From: Alphaproteobacteria bacterium | GTDB lineage: Bacteria > Pseudomonadota > Alphaproteobacteria > Rickettsiales > UBA8987 | NCBI GenBank assembly: GCA_030429625.1 | Contig: JAUIFA010000004.1 | Span: 1 to 64,000, forward strand | DNA length: 64,000 nt | Reading direction: 5' to 3' | Part shown: in pieces, positions 39,767 to 48,583 of the stretch | How positions within the stretch are numbered: position 1 is the stretch's first letter | Layout: every line of letters begins with the position of its first letter | The notes under the pieces: model-generated | Database searches by the model: none | What the model was told of the DNA's origin: nothing | Seen by the model: the letters and a program-made list of their open reading frames with translations, nothing else | Position numbers and translations under genes: made by a program

Positions 39767-39780
39767 GTGATATAGATCAA
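39767..39780 (-). promoter_or_regulatory. FNR/Dnr-type box in front of the nar operon
   Basis: GTGAT-ATAG-ATCAA, 9 of 10 bases of TTGAT-N4-ATCAA. It sits in the 263-base gap between divergent narK1 and the NIT-CRP regulator, closer to narK1, so it most likely drives the nar-ubi transcript. Confidence 0.7.
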
Positions 39781-39959
39781 AAATTAAAATTTTGCCCTGC
39801 GGTAGGCATAATTTATAAGTATGTGCTTGGCCCGTAGTTGGTATGTACCTGCCAATTATCCATAGGTTGTGCCCTCTTTGTTTTTAATAATAATCTAAGT
39901 TGTGTTTTGTGTGTCTCTTCGTTAGAATAGGATCCATGACGTAATAGAATTAATGGCAG

Positions 39960-41570
39960 TTGGCTGTGAAAGAAGCACTTTACATATTAGGAGACGTTGT
40001 ACATAGCTTGCAACGAGAGAGGGGATGTGCGTCTGTTTTCCTCTATAGCGAAGGAAAGTTGTTTCATGAAAAAATGTGTGCCCAGTTTTCCAGTTCGGAT
40101 AAAACCATTCAATCCTTACAGGAGGGTTTGGAGCGTTGGAATAACACAAAATCCCTAAAATCATCTCCGTTAGAGAAACTGAACCAATTACTAAAAATAT
40201 GTATGCAGTTGCCTGAGCGGCGGGCGCAGATTGTGGCGAGCGCCATATCTGCCTCTGATGGCATTAGTCATTATTCTCACAAACTAATTGGACCTTTCTT
40301 ACAGATCATGGTTGAGGTAGCCCTTACCATGGAAAAGAGTGATCCGGCCTGTGTCAGTGCATATAATGCCTTTTTGCAATGGAAAGAACGTATTGGGCTG
40401 GAACGCGCTATCGGTGCACGAGGTTTTGTAGGATACAGCTTCCACAATAAAGAGTTTGTAGAACGAGTGTTATTTTTACTGTCTGAGCAGGACAATTACC
40501 AAAACACTTACCTTGCACTGGCGAATATAACTCAAAAGAATCTAATCCATAGTGCATTAGAAAAAAGTCAAAACAACAAGCTAGGGCAGATTCATAAAGT
40601 ACTAAAATCATCTCCTGATAATGGATTGCTTTATGATTTGACGCCAGATTCGTGGTTCGACCTTATCAGTATTAAAATCGATGCCTTACACCATATTGAG
40701 CGAAGCTTGGTAGACAGCCTTATAAAAGAAACATCAGCCGCAGCAGAAACATCAGCCTCAGTGCCGGCAAAAGAAATACTGGAATCGTCACCCCGAAACA
40801 TTTTTGGTGACTATGAGAACCTTATTCGCTCCTTGCAATTATTCTCCGGAATTTCTGTTGAAAACTTACATAAACTCCTGCAACATGGGCAGATTCGTGA
40901 TTTCAATAAAGGTAAATTGCTGTTTCTAGAAGGCGAGCCCGCCAACCGGCTTTACGTAGTATTAAAGGGTTGGGTTAAAATCTTCAAGGGAACGGTCAAT
41001 GGAGAGGAAACGATTTTACAGATGCTCAGCAGTGGTGATGCTATTATGGAGTCAGCAGTATTTCTTAATACCTCATTTCCTGTAAGCGGCCAAGTGGTAC
41101 AAGATGCCACGTTACTCTCAATTCCAGCACCCTTTTTGAGAGAGCAAATTAAAAACAATAACGAACTCGCACTTAACCTACTGGCAACGATGTCCCATCG
41201 TTCTCAAGGGCTAATTCACCAGATTGAAAATGCTCGTCTAAAATCGGCGGATGAGCGTATTGGGTGGTTTTTGCTTAAACTGCTGCTGGATCAGGGGCGG
41301 CTTTCACGCTGTGTGGAGCTTCCCTATGATAAAGCGGTTATTGCTTCCTATTTAGATATGAAACGCGAAACCTTTTCCCGTTCACTGAAGCGCTTGAAAG
41401 AAAAGGGCTTCAGAATTGAAAACGATACGGTGGTTATTCCTGAATTGAACGCTTTATGTGGTTTTTGTGATCACAGTACTGCGGTATTATGTGCTCTGCA
41501 TGGTACAACCGCTTGCCCGAATCCAGACTGTGATGGTGACAATAGTCTAGCTCATCGTATGGAAAATTAG
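39960..41570 (+). CDS. NIT-domain CRP/FNR-family transcription factor
   Basis: 536 aa. Residues 1 to about 245 match the NIT nitrate/nitrite-sensing fold: LQRERGCASVFLYSEG near 17-32 and WKERIGLERAIGARGF near 140-155. A short Ala/Ser linker follows. Residues about 275-390 are a CRP-type effector domain (NKGKLLFLEGEPANRLYVVLKG) and about 400-490 a winged HTH. The recognition helix reads KRETFSRSLK with the E-x-x-S-R of FNR, which reads TTGAT half-sites. No N-terminal FNR cysteines. Cys500, 503, 511, 519, 524 and His505, 514 form a Cys/His-rich tail. The start is TTG 39960 or GTG 39966, because a stop lies just upstream. It is divergent from narK1, so it probably controls nar and moa genes in response to nitrate. 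Confidence 0.85.
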   Translation: MAVKEALYILGDVVHSLQRERGCASVFLYSEGKLFHEKMCAQFSSSDKTIQSLQEGLERWNNTKSLKSSPLEKLNQLLKICMQLPERRAQIVASAISASDGISHYSHKLIGPFLQIMVEVALTMEKSDPACVSAYNAFLQWKERIGLERAIGARGFVGYSFHNKEFVERVLFLLSEQDNYQNTYLALANITQKNLIHSALEKSQNNKLGQIHKVLKSSPDNGLLYDLTPDSWFDLISIKIDALHHIERSLVDSLIKETSAAAETSASVPAKEILESSPRNIFGDYENLIRSLQLFSGISVENLHKLLQHGQIRDFNKGKLLFLEGEPANRLYVVLKGWVKIFKGTVNGEETILQMLSSGDAIMESAVFLNTSFPVSGQVVQDATLLSIPAPFLREQIKNNNELALNLLATMSHRSQGLIHQIENARLKSADERIGWFLLKLLLDQGRLSRCVELPYDKAVIASYLDMKRETFSRSLKRLKEKGFRIENDTVVIPELNALCGFCDHSTAVLCALHGTTACPNPDCDGDNSLAHRMEN

Positions 41571-41575
41571 ACTAT

Positions 41576-41589
41576 TTGACCTGAGTCAC
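41576..41589 (+). promoter_or_regulatory. FNR-like box upstream of moaA
   Basis: TTGAC-CTGA-GTCAC matches TTGAT-N4-ATCAA at 7 of 10 bases and is symmetrical. It lies right after the regulator's stop and 134 bases before moaA. A weaker second candidate (TTAACCTAAGTCGT) lies at about 41638. Confidence 0.5.
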
Positions 41590-41723
41590 ATTTATCCCCT
41601 TTAAATTAGAGTCTAGTACAGCCACTCTGAAGCTCTTTAACCTAAGTCGTTTTTTGATATGGTTTGTGAGCCGGGGTTGCAGGGGAAACACTGTGATCTG
41701 CCGTTATTGCAAAGGAGTTGGGC

Positions 41724-42728
41724 ATGGAGAATAATACTGGTGCGCCTACTGGCGTACTGAAGGACAGTTTCGGACGTAGCTTCCCATATTTGAGGTTATC
41801 CATTACAGATGTGTGCAATTTCCGTTGCAGCTATTGCCTGCCTGATGGATATCAGTGCAGCAGCAAGCCCTCTTTTTTAAACAGTGATGAAATTCGCCGG
41901 TTGGTAGACGGATTTGCTGGGTTGGGTGTTCATAAAATTCGCCTGACCGGTGGTGAGCCAACCGTACGTAAGGATTTTACAGACATTGCCCGTTTGGTTT
42001 CTAGTCATCCAGCCATCACCCAAACTGCCTTTACCACCAATGGTTATCGCTTGCGTGAACACGCACAGGAATGGCGCAATGCTGGGTTGTCGCACATTAA
42101 TGTCAGCGTTGATAGTCTGAATGCAGAGCGTTTTCATGCTATCACTGGACATAACCGCCTACGGGAGGTGTTGGAAGGGATCGACGCAGCATTGGATGCC
42201 GGATTTAAACAGGTAAAAGTCAATGTTGTATTGTTAAAAGGTGTAAACGATCATGAGCTCTCAGAATTTCTTGCCTGGGCAAAATCCACACCGATCAGTA
42301 TCCGGTTTATCGAGCTGATGCAAACAGGGGATAATCTAGACTATTTCCGGAAATATCATCTCTCAGCAGATGTTATTATTCAACAATTAGTAGAGGCTGG
42401 ATGGCAAAAAAAATCACGTGCCTTTGATGCTGGGCCGGCACAAGAATATGTCCATCCAGATTATCATGGATCAATTGGGCTGATTGCTCCTTATTCAAAG
42501 GATTTCTGTAAAGGATGTAACCGTCTTCGTGTGACCTCAATAGGAGATTTACGCCTATGTCTGTTTGGCTCGCAAGGCACAAGCCTGCGCCATCTTTTAC
42601 AAAATGACGCTCAACAACCGCTTTTGACACAACTGATTCACGATCAACTGGTGTTTAAATGTTCCTCACACTTTCTTGATCTAGGGGATACAGGTATCAC
42701 ACCCCATTTGGCATCGGTAGGAGGATAA
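41724..42728 (+). CDS. moaA: GTP 3',8-cyclase
   Basis: 334 aa from the ATG at 41724, spaced well from AAAGGAG (41711-41717); a TTG at 41718 overlaps that site. Radical SAM enzyme with CNFRCSYC near residues 31-38, TGGEPTVR for SAM, and the C-terminal second cluster CKGCNRLRVTSIGDLRLC. It converts GTP to 3',8-cyclo-H2GTP, the first step of molybdopterin synthesis. First gene of the cofactor operon. Confidence 0.94.
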   Translation: MENNTGAPTGVLKDSFGRSFPYLRLSITDVCNFRCSYCLPDGYQCSSKPSFLNSDEIRRLVDGFAGLGVHKIRLTGGEPTVRKDFTDIARLVSSHPAITQTAFTTNGYRLREHAQEWRNAGLSHINVSVDSLNAERFHAITGHNRLREVLEGIDAALDAGFKQVKVNVVLLKGVNDHELSEFLAWAKSTPISIRFIELMQTGDNLDYFRKYHLSADVIIQQLVEAGWQKKSRAFDAGPAQEYVHPDYHGSIGLIAPYSKDFCKGCNRLRVTSIGDLRLCLFGSQGTSLRHLLQNDAQQPLLTQLIHDQLVFKCSSHFLDLGDTGITPHLASVGG

Positions 42729-43769
42729 ATGACCCAACAAAACATCACCGCTTTTTTTGAGAAAAGCCAATATCATATGGCAGACATTACCCGTAAAGCA
42801 CCGAGCTTCCGCCGTGCCGTGGCTATGGGGCGTATTCTTGTGGGGGAGGTAGGTTTTACCCATATTAAAAATGGAACACTGCCCAAGGGCGATGTCTTGA
42901 AACTGGCAGAAATCGCCGGCGTGCAGGGAGCAAAAATGGCGTGGCAGCAGATTCCGATGTGCCATCCGTTGTTGCTGGATCATGTGGCAGTATATCCTGA
43001 ACTGGAAGAAGAAACACACAGCGTTGCCGTTTACGCTATCGTTTCCACCACCGCCAAGACCGGTGTGGAAATGGAAGCATTGGCGGCAGCGAACGCAGCC
43101 TTGTTAACACTCTATGATCTGACTAAGCCGGTAGAACCTGCACTTACCATCACAGACATACGTCTGTTGGTAAAAGAGGGAGGAAAGAAAGGATTATGGG
43201 TGCATCCGGAGGGTATTCCGGCGGCCTTACAGGCGGTCTTGCCTGCCACATCACAACGCCCGTTGGAGGGTAGGAAATCAGCGGTTATCACGTTAAGTGA
43301 TCGAGCATATAAGGGAGAGTATGAAGACAAATCAGGCCCTGCCCTCAAAGAGGCATTGGAGAATTTGGGCAGCAATGTTACGGATGTGGTGGTGATTCCT
43401 GATGAGTCAACGCAGCTAGAACAGGTCATTACCCGATTGGTGGGAACAGTAGAACTGATTGTGACGACCGGTGGGACAGGTCTAGCGCCGCGTGACATCA
43501 CACCGGAGGTATTATCTAAATTTGCCGCAACAGACATTCCAGGCATTGGTGAATTGTTACGTAGCAGTGCCGCAGCGCATGTGCCCACCTCATGGCTTAG
43601 CCGTTCAACAGCGGTTATTATTGACAACACATTGGTAATTGCGCTGCCAGGGAGTATGGGAGGTGTAAAGGATGGGATGGAAGTGCTCAAACCTATCCTG
43701 TCTCATGCGTTGGATCACATACAGAACAAGAAGCACCTACATCCACACCCTAAGGGGGATGCTCTATGA
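42729..43769 (+). CDS. moaCB: MoaC-MoaB fusion protein
   Basis: 346 aa with two full domains. Residues 1-158 are MoaC (cyclic pyranopterin monophosphate synthase) with QQIPMCHPLLLDHV and TGVEMEALAAANAALLTLYDLTK. Residues about 180-340 are MoaB/Mog (molybdopterin adenylyltransferase type) with VITLSDRAYKGEYEDKSGP and VTTGGTGLAPRDITPE. Bifunctional MoaC/MoaB proteins are known elsewhere. It starts directly after the moaA stop. Confidence 0.93.
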   Translation: MTQQNITAFFEKSQYHMADITRKAPSFRRAVAMGRILVGEVGFTHIKNGTLPKGDVLKLAEIAGVQGAKMAWQQIPMCHPLLLDHVAVYPELEEETHSVAVYAIVSTTAKTGVEMEALAAANAALLTLYDLTKPVEPALTITDIRLLVKEGGKKGLWVHPEGIPAALQAVLPATSQRPLEGRKSAVITLSDRAYKGEYEDKSGPALKEALENLGSNVTDVVVIPDESTQLEQVITRLVGTVELIVTTGGTGLAPRDITPEVLSKFAATDIPGIGELLRSSAAAHVPTSWLSRSTAVIIDNTLVIALPGSMGGVKDGMEVLKPILSHALDHIQNKKHLHPHPKGDAL

Positions 43770-44995
43770 TTTCTTACGATCAGGCACAGAACATTATCCA
43801 GCAAGCAGGTCCGCTAGAAACGGTAACATTACCCGCACAGGAAGCGTGTGGGTACGTATTGGCTGAACAGATTGCAAGCACTGTCTTGGTGCCGCCTTTT
43901 GCTAATTCAGCGATGGATGGATTTGCGGTGCGCGCACAGGACATTGCCGACGCAACAAAAGATTCACTAATCACCCTGCCCATTGTCGGTAGTACGGTTG
44001 CCGGAGACCAACCTTCTTCCGGAACACACGGCGCATGGGAGATCATGACCGGCGCTCCAGTGCCGAGTGGCTACGATGCCGTGGTGAAAATCGAGGATGT
44101 GGTAGTAGAGCAAAATAATGTACGGTTTTCTGCTTCCGTTGAGACAGGAAATAACATTCGTAAAGCAGGAGAAGATTTTATAGATGGCGATGAGGTTGCC
44201 AAATCAGGAACATTGCTTACCCCATACCACATTATGGCATTAGCCACTGTTGGATGCAAAATGGCTTCTGTTTATCGTAAACCGAATATGACTGTGTTTA
44301 GTACCGGAAAAGAATTGGTAGAAGATGAGGATGTGCCGTTACAACCTGGGCAAATTCGTAACTCCAATGGCCCTTATTTGATGAGCACGCTACGGGAAAT
44401 GGGGTTGACTCCAAATTATGGCGGTATGATTGCCGATGAGCCGAAACAATTTGAAATCCGTCTGGAAGCAGCATTGCCACAGGCCGACATTATTATTTCC
44501 ACCGGTGCAGTTTCCGCCGGTAAGCATGATTTTATTCCCGACTCCTTACGAAAACTCGGTGCCGATATTCTGTTTCATAAAGTGGCGATTCGTCCGGGAA
44601 AGCCGATACTCTATGCACGCTTTCCAAACGGTACACATTATTTTGGCCTTCCGGGCAATCCCATATCCGCAGCCGTAGGCCTACGTTTTTTTGTAACTCC
44701 GTTATTACGTCAACTGCAGGGTTTGTTGCCAGAGATTCCTGTTGCCACAAATCTTTTGATGCCCTCACCAAAGAAGAAAGGGTTACGCTTTTTCCGAAAA
44801 GCACATATTTCCATAGACACAGGCGGAAAATTACAGCTGCGCATACTCGATGGACAAGAATCCTTCAAAATTAGCCCCATGCTCAAGGCTAACGCTTGGG
44901 CAGTGCTCACCGAAGATCAGGATGGAGTAAACGTTGGGGAGGCAGTCCTTGTTTATCCCCTTATATCAAGCAAATGGGAGTTGGAGAGCGTTTAA
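43766..44995 (+). CDS. moeA: Molybdopterin molybdenumtransferase
   Basis: 409 aa. Overlaps moaCB by four bases (ATGA). Signatures include FANSAMDGFAVRAQD near 46-60, EIMTGAPVPSGYDAVV, GQIRNSNGPYL and TGAVSAGKHDFI, followed by GLPGNPISAAVGLRFFVTPLL. It inserts molybdate into adenylylated molybdopterin. The C-terminal beta domain is present. Confidence 0.94.
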   Translation: MISYDQAQNIIQQAGPLETVTLPAQEACGYVLAEQIASTVLVPPFANSAMDGFAVRAQDIADATKDSLITLPIVGSTVAGDQPSSGTHGAWEIMTGAPVPSGYDAVVKIEDVVVEQNNVRFSASVETGNNIRKAGEDFIDGDEVAKSGTLLTPYHIMALATVGCKMASVYRKPNMTVFSTGKELVEDEDVPLQPGQIRNSNGPYLMSTLREMGLTPNYGGMIADEPKQFEIRLEAALPQADIIISTGAVSAGKHDFIPDSLRKLGADILFHKVAIRPGKPILYARFPNGTHYFGLPGNPISAAVGLRFFVTPLLRQLQGLLPEIPVATNLLMPSPKKKGLRFFRKAHISIDTGGKLQLRILDGQESFKISPMLKANAWAVLTEDQDGVNVGEAVLVYPLISSKWELESV

Positions 44996-46206
44996 TGAGT
45001 CGTATTATACAGATAGAAGAACCACAAAACAAACCAGTGCCGTTTTCCATTTTTTCTTATGGATTTCGTCCTTTTTTTCTGGCGGCAGGCATCTATGCAA
45101 TTTTACCGCTCATCCCGTGGGTGCTTTATCTGACCGGAACGTTTGACCCTAATATCCCACTGCAGCATTGGCATGCCCATGAGATGTTGTTTGGTTTTGT
45201 GGCTGCGGGTATTAATGGCTTTCTTTTAACAGCGCTTCCTAACTGGACAGGGACACCGCCATTGACCGGTACTGGGCTGAAAAGAATTTTTTATTTCTGG
45301 CTGATAGGAAGAATTGCGTTTTGGTTGTTCCTTTTTATTGATCACCCGTTAATTGGCTATGTGCTCTTTCTGGACTTATTGTTGCCTATCGCACAAAGCA
45401 TTCGTATTACCCGCATTGTTACCGCCACACAAAATAAACGTAACTTTATTTTTATTGGTATTTTGAGTATGCTGGCAATCGCCAATCTGCTCATTATTCT
45501 TGATCTAAATAAGCTGACAGAAGGCACTGCCCAAATGGGAGCGCTCTTTGCTGTTAATATTATCATGATTACCATTGCGGTTGTGGGTGGTCGTGTTACC
45601 CCCAATTTTACACGTTCTTATCTGCAACAAAAAGGCATTGCTGAGGAGATTCGTAGCTTTCCAATGATTGAAAAACTGGCAATCGGATTGCTGATACTAA
45701 ACGCACTGACAGATCTGATTGTGCCCCACTCGATGATAAGTTACAGCATTGCCCTGCTGGCTTGTGGCGTACATGCTTTCAGGTTTAGCCACTGGCAGAT
45801 GTATAAAATTCTGCATTACCCTCTTTTGTGGGTGCTGCATGCTGGCTATTTGTGGTTAATTCTTACCTTATTTCTCAAAGGCAGTGAATCGCTTCTGGGG
45901 TTGCCATATCACCTTTACGTACACGCATTTACGGTGGGCGCCATTGGGCTTTATATGCTTGGTATTATGACCCGTGCAACGTTAGGACACACAGGTCGCC
46001 CGCTTTCTATCGGGCCGTCCATTATAATAGTATATTTACTGATATTCGTGGCCGCAATACTACGTACCGTAGCCCCATTCTTCCCAGAACATTATACGGA
46101 AGCAATGGTCTCCACCATGCTTCTTTGGACAGTGGCGTTTGCACTTTATTTATACGTATATGCCCCCATACTTACCCGCCCACGTGTTGACGGCAAGCCC
46201 GGATAA
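44995..46206 (+). CDS. nnrS: NnrS family haem/copper membrane protein
   Basis: 403 aa with about 12 helices. The start overlaps the moeA stop (TAATG). Family landmarks are FSYGFRPFFLAAGIYA, the HWHAHEMLFGFVAAGINGFLLTALPNWTG segment in two parts (His-rich, metal binding), HAFTVGAIGLYMLGIMTRATLGHTGRP. NnrS protects against nitric oxide and nitrosative damage in denitrifiers. Finding it inside a molybdenum-cofactor operon ties both to nitrate respiration. Confidence 0.9.
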   Translation: MSRIIQIEEPQNKPVPFSIFSYGFRPFFLAAGIYAILPLIPWVLYLTGTFDPNIPLQHWHAHEMLFGFVAAGINGFLLTALPNWTGTPPLTGTGLKRIFYFWLIGRIAFWLFLFIDHPLIGYVLFLDLLLPIAQSIRITRIVTATQNKRNFIFIGILSMLAIANLLIILDLNKLTEGTAQMGALFAVNIIMITIAVVGGRVTPNFTRSYLQQKGIAEEIRSFPMIEKLAIGLLILNALTDLIVPHSMISYSIALLACGVHAFRFSHWQMYKILHYPLLWVLHAGYLWLILTLFLKGSESLLGLPYHLYVHAFTVGAIGLYMLGIMTRATLGHTGRPLSIGPSIIIVYLLIFVAAILRTVAPFFPEHYTEAMVSTMLLWTVAFALYLYVYAPILTRPRVDGKPG

Positions 46207-46222
46207 TTAAAAGGAGAAGAGG

Positions 46223-46480
46223 ATGAACATAATCGTACAATGTTTTGGGGCGTTTAGGCCGTTTGGTCAACAAATTAGCCTTTTAGTGCCTGAAGATGCC
46301 ACCGTTTCATCCATACGAAGAGTGCTGGCAGAAGAGCTAAAAAAAATAGATCACTCTTTTAATAAGATGGAGTTAATAAACAGTTCCCGCTTTGCAACAG
46401 AAACGGAAATTCTTCCTGAGTCTACGCCTCTTAAAGACGGAATGAACATTGCTATCATTCCACCTGTATCGGGGGGTTAG
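46223..46480 (+). CDS. moaD: Molybdopterin synthase small subunit
   Basis: 85 aa ubiquitin-like protein ending in the essential Gly-Gly (PPVSGG), which is adenylated and thiocarboxylated. A ribosome site (AAGGAGAAGAGG) precedes the ATG. Two bases separate it from moaE. Confidence 0.92.
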   Translation: MNIIVQCFGAFRPFGQQISLLVPEDATVSSIRRVLAEELKKIDHSFNKMELINSSRFATETEILPESTPLKDGMNIAIIPPVSGG

Positions 46481-46482
46481 CG

Positions 46483-46965
46483 ATGGGAGAAATTTTTATT
46501 GATGTCTGGAACGTAGAGTCACAGCCACTGGATGCCATGGAAGGCTTGGCCTTTGTTACAAAACCACCCAATGGTGCAGAAAGCTTATTCATAGGTACGG
46601 TACGGGATCTCAATCAGGGGAAAGAAGTGCTTGGCGTTAGTTATGATGTATTTGAGCCTCTGGTTAAGCAATCCTTTACTGATATTTGTAAGGAAGCACA
46701 GGAAAAATGGGGTAAAACATTGTCTCTGTATGTGGTACATGGTAAAGGGCGCTTGCCCGTCGGCGGTATCAGTATCGTTATTGCCGTTGGTTCACCGCAT
46801 CGTGATGAGGCTTTTAAGGCATGCCGCTATGTGATTGAGCAAATTAAGCATCGCTCTCCCATCTGGAAGCTGGAGCATTATGAAGATGGCGACAGTCAGT
46901 GGACGCAAGGCTGTGAATTATGTACCCACGAACATGCTGTTGAGGAGCACCACCATCATGGGTAA
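46483..46965 (+). CDS. moaE: Molybdopterin synthase catalytic subunit
   Basis: 160 aa. ESLFIGTVRDLNQGKEVLGVSYDVFEP (in two parts) near 30-56, VVHGKGRLPVGGISIVIAVGSPHRDEAF and VIEQIKHRSPIWKLEHYEDG are the MoaE core with the active-site Lys and Arg. The core ends near residue 143. A short tail with two Cys and six or more His follows (CELCTHEHAVEEHHHHG), which may bind metal. The 3' end overlaps mobA by eight bases. Confidence 0.93.
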   Translation: MGEIFIDVWNVESQPLDAMEGLAFVTKPPNGAESLFIGTVRDLNQGKEVLGVSYDVFEPLVKQSFTDICKEAQEKWGKTLSLYVVHGKGRLPVGGISIVIAVGSPHRDEAFKACRYVIEQIKHRSPIWKLEHYEDGDSQWTQGCELCTHEHAVEEHHHHG

Positions 46966-47503
46966 TTGCGCGGGGGTCATATTAGCCGGAGGGAAATCTT
47001 CCCGTATGGGTGAGGATAAGTCAAACCTTCGTCTTAATGGGAAAACCTTGCTGCAACATATGAGTGATCTTCTTTATGATGCCGGGCTCAAAGAAATCTA
47101 TGTCAGCCACCCAGACATTATTCCGGATGAAATTGCTGGGCGTGGGCCTTTAAGTGGCATACATGCAATTTTAAAGAATATCCCAAAGTCTTATAAGCAC
47201 GTGATTTTTTTACCTGTAGACATGCCACGTCTTACCCCACTCTTAATTTCAGAACTTGTTACTGCGCCGGATAATTATCCTTTAGTAAGTTTTGATAAAT
47301 ATAAAATGCCGTTGCGTTTAAGTACCAACAAACAATGGATAAATATTATAGAGGACATGTTAAATAAAAATGACAATGTTTCACTTGGGGCTTTCCAGAA
47401 CAGTATCAACTCACAGCTCCTAATTGGAACCATGCCGACGCAACAAAGTTGTTTTGATAACATCAACAGTCCTGATCAATGGGATGCATTACTAAAGGGC
47501 TAA
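46958..47503 (+). CDS. mobA: Molybdenum cofactor guanylyltransferase
   Basis: 181 aa from the ATG at 46958 inside the moaE tail; the longer frame from 46835 overlaps moaE deeply and is not conserved. GVILAGGKSSRMGEDKSNL at residues 5-23 is the GTP-binding signature, followed by GPLSGIHAIL and FLPVDMPRLTP. It attaches GMP to Mo-molybdopterin to form the bis-MGD cofactor needed by NarG. Confidence 0.92.
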   Translation: MGNCAGVILAGGKSSRMGEDKSNLRLNGKTLLQHMSDLLYDAGLKEIYVSHPDIIPDEIAGRGPLSGIHAILKNIPKSYKHVIFLPVDMPRLTPLLISELVTAPDNYPLVSFDKYKMPLRLSTNKQWINIIEDMLNKNDNVSLGAFQNSINSQLLIGTMPTQQSCFDNINSPDQWDALLKG

Positions 47504-47507
47504 GTTC

Positions 47508-47843
47508 ATGAATTTACGCATAGAAGAACAGTGTTTCCGCTTTCGTATTAGCAAAGAAGAATTGAAGAAGCTTCTTGCTGGAGAGGCTCTAAAACAAAAA
47601 AGCATTTTATCTGAGAGCTCTATATTAATCATAAATATTATAAGCAAAACACAGACAGACATACTGTCGCTGGTTTTTGTAAATAATCACATGACATTAT
47701 CCGTACAGAAAGCGGCTATTGAGGATTTGTATAATACTCTGCCAAGTCGTGAAGGTATCCAATCGTCACAGGATGTTCGTAATGAGCAGGCCTTGCAGTT
47801 AATTCTGGAGGTGGATATCCGCACACAGAAACGCAGGAAATAG
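47508..47843 (+). CDS. Small conserved protein in the Moco operon (DUF7009-like)
   Basis: 111 aa. The start MNLRIEEQCFRFRISKEEL, a beta-rich middle and LYNTLPSREGIQ resemble short proteins I recall as DUF7009, found near molybdenum-cofactor genes. No catalytic motif. It lies four bases after mobA and two bases before the exporter gene, so it is part of the operon. Confidence 0.6.
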   Translation: MNLRIEEQCFRFRISKEELKKLLAGEALKQKSILSESSILIINIISKTQTDILSLVFVNNHMTLSVQKAAIEDLYNTLPSREGIQSSQDVRNEQALQLILEVDIRTQKRRK

Positions 47844-47845
47844 CT

Positions 47846-48583
47846 ATGCTAGGAATGTTATTTGCTTTGGTTGCGCTTTTTTATGCCAGTGTTGGTTTTG
47901 GGGGAGGATCATCCTATTTAGCGTTACTCGCATTATGGGCAGTGGACTATACCATTATTCCCGCAATTGCATTGATCTGTAATATCACGGTCGTTTCCGG
48001 TAATAGCATCCATTATGTACGTGCCGGATATCTGAATTGGCGCTTGTTATTGCCACCCACCATTGCCTCGGTTCCGTTTGCGTATTTAGGCGGGAGAATA
48101 GAGATTGAAAAAGAGCATTTCCTGCTCTTGTTATGCGCCACATTGCTAGTTGCAGGGATACGTTTGCTGTTAAATTACCGTATGTACGATGACGATGCTG
48201 CATCGTATAGGCCCTTACCCTTAAAGATCGGTGGATTCATTGGAGCTATATTGGGATTTATCTCAGGGGTGGTGGGTATCGGCGGCGGGATATTTCTTGC
48301 GCCTATCCTTTATAATTTACGCACCGGTTCACCTAAACAAATCGCCACGACGGCTTCGTTATTTATTCTAATCAACTCGATTGCCGGATTGATTGGCCAA
48401 CTGCAAAAAAATGGCATTAGTGATGTCCTATTAGATTTTTGGTACTTGCCTTGTTTGGTATTGTTGGGAGGACAGCTGGGTAATTTCTTAACCATAAAAT
48501 TTATTCCCACTCGTATCATCGCATTGCTTACGGCTTGTCTTGTACTTTTTGTCGCAGGGAGGTTGGCTTTAGTGATTTGGTAA
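47846..48583 (+). CDS. TauE/SafE family membrane exporter
   Basis: 245 aa with about eight helices and the two-repeat layout of the TauE/SafE family: FYASVGFGGGSSYLALLALW near the N-terminus and GFISGVVGIGGGIFLAPIL in the second half. Members export small anions such as sulfite or organosulfonates. At the end of a Moco operon the substrate might be a sulfur or molybdenum-related anion, which is speculation. Confidence 0.82.
   Translation: MLGMLFALVALFYASVGFGGGSSYLALLALWAVDYTIIPAIALICNITVVSGNSIHYVRAGYLNWRLLLPPTIASVPFAYLGGRIEIEKEHFLLLLCATLLVAGIRLLLNYRMYDDDAASYRPLPLKIGGFIGAILGFISGVVGIGGGIFLAPILYNLRTGSPKQIATTASLFILINSIAGLIGQLQKNGISDVLLDFWYLPCLVLLGGQLGNFLTIKFIPTRIIALLTACLVLFVAGRLALVIW

Noticed and set aside
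39953-39959. ATG at 39953 as the start of the NIT-FNR gene
   Set aside because: It is in a different frame from the long ORF; using it would need a frameshift. TTG 39960 or GTG 39966 is more likely.
41590-41723. Moco riboswitch upstream of moaA
   Set aside because: I could not recognise the conserved Moco-motif core or its stems. The FNR-like box explains control better. A covariance-model scan (RF01055) would decide.
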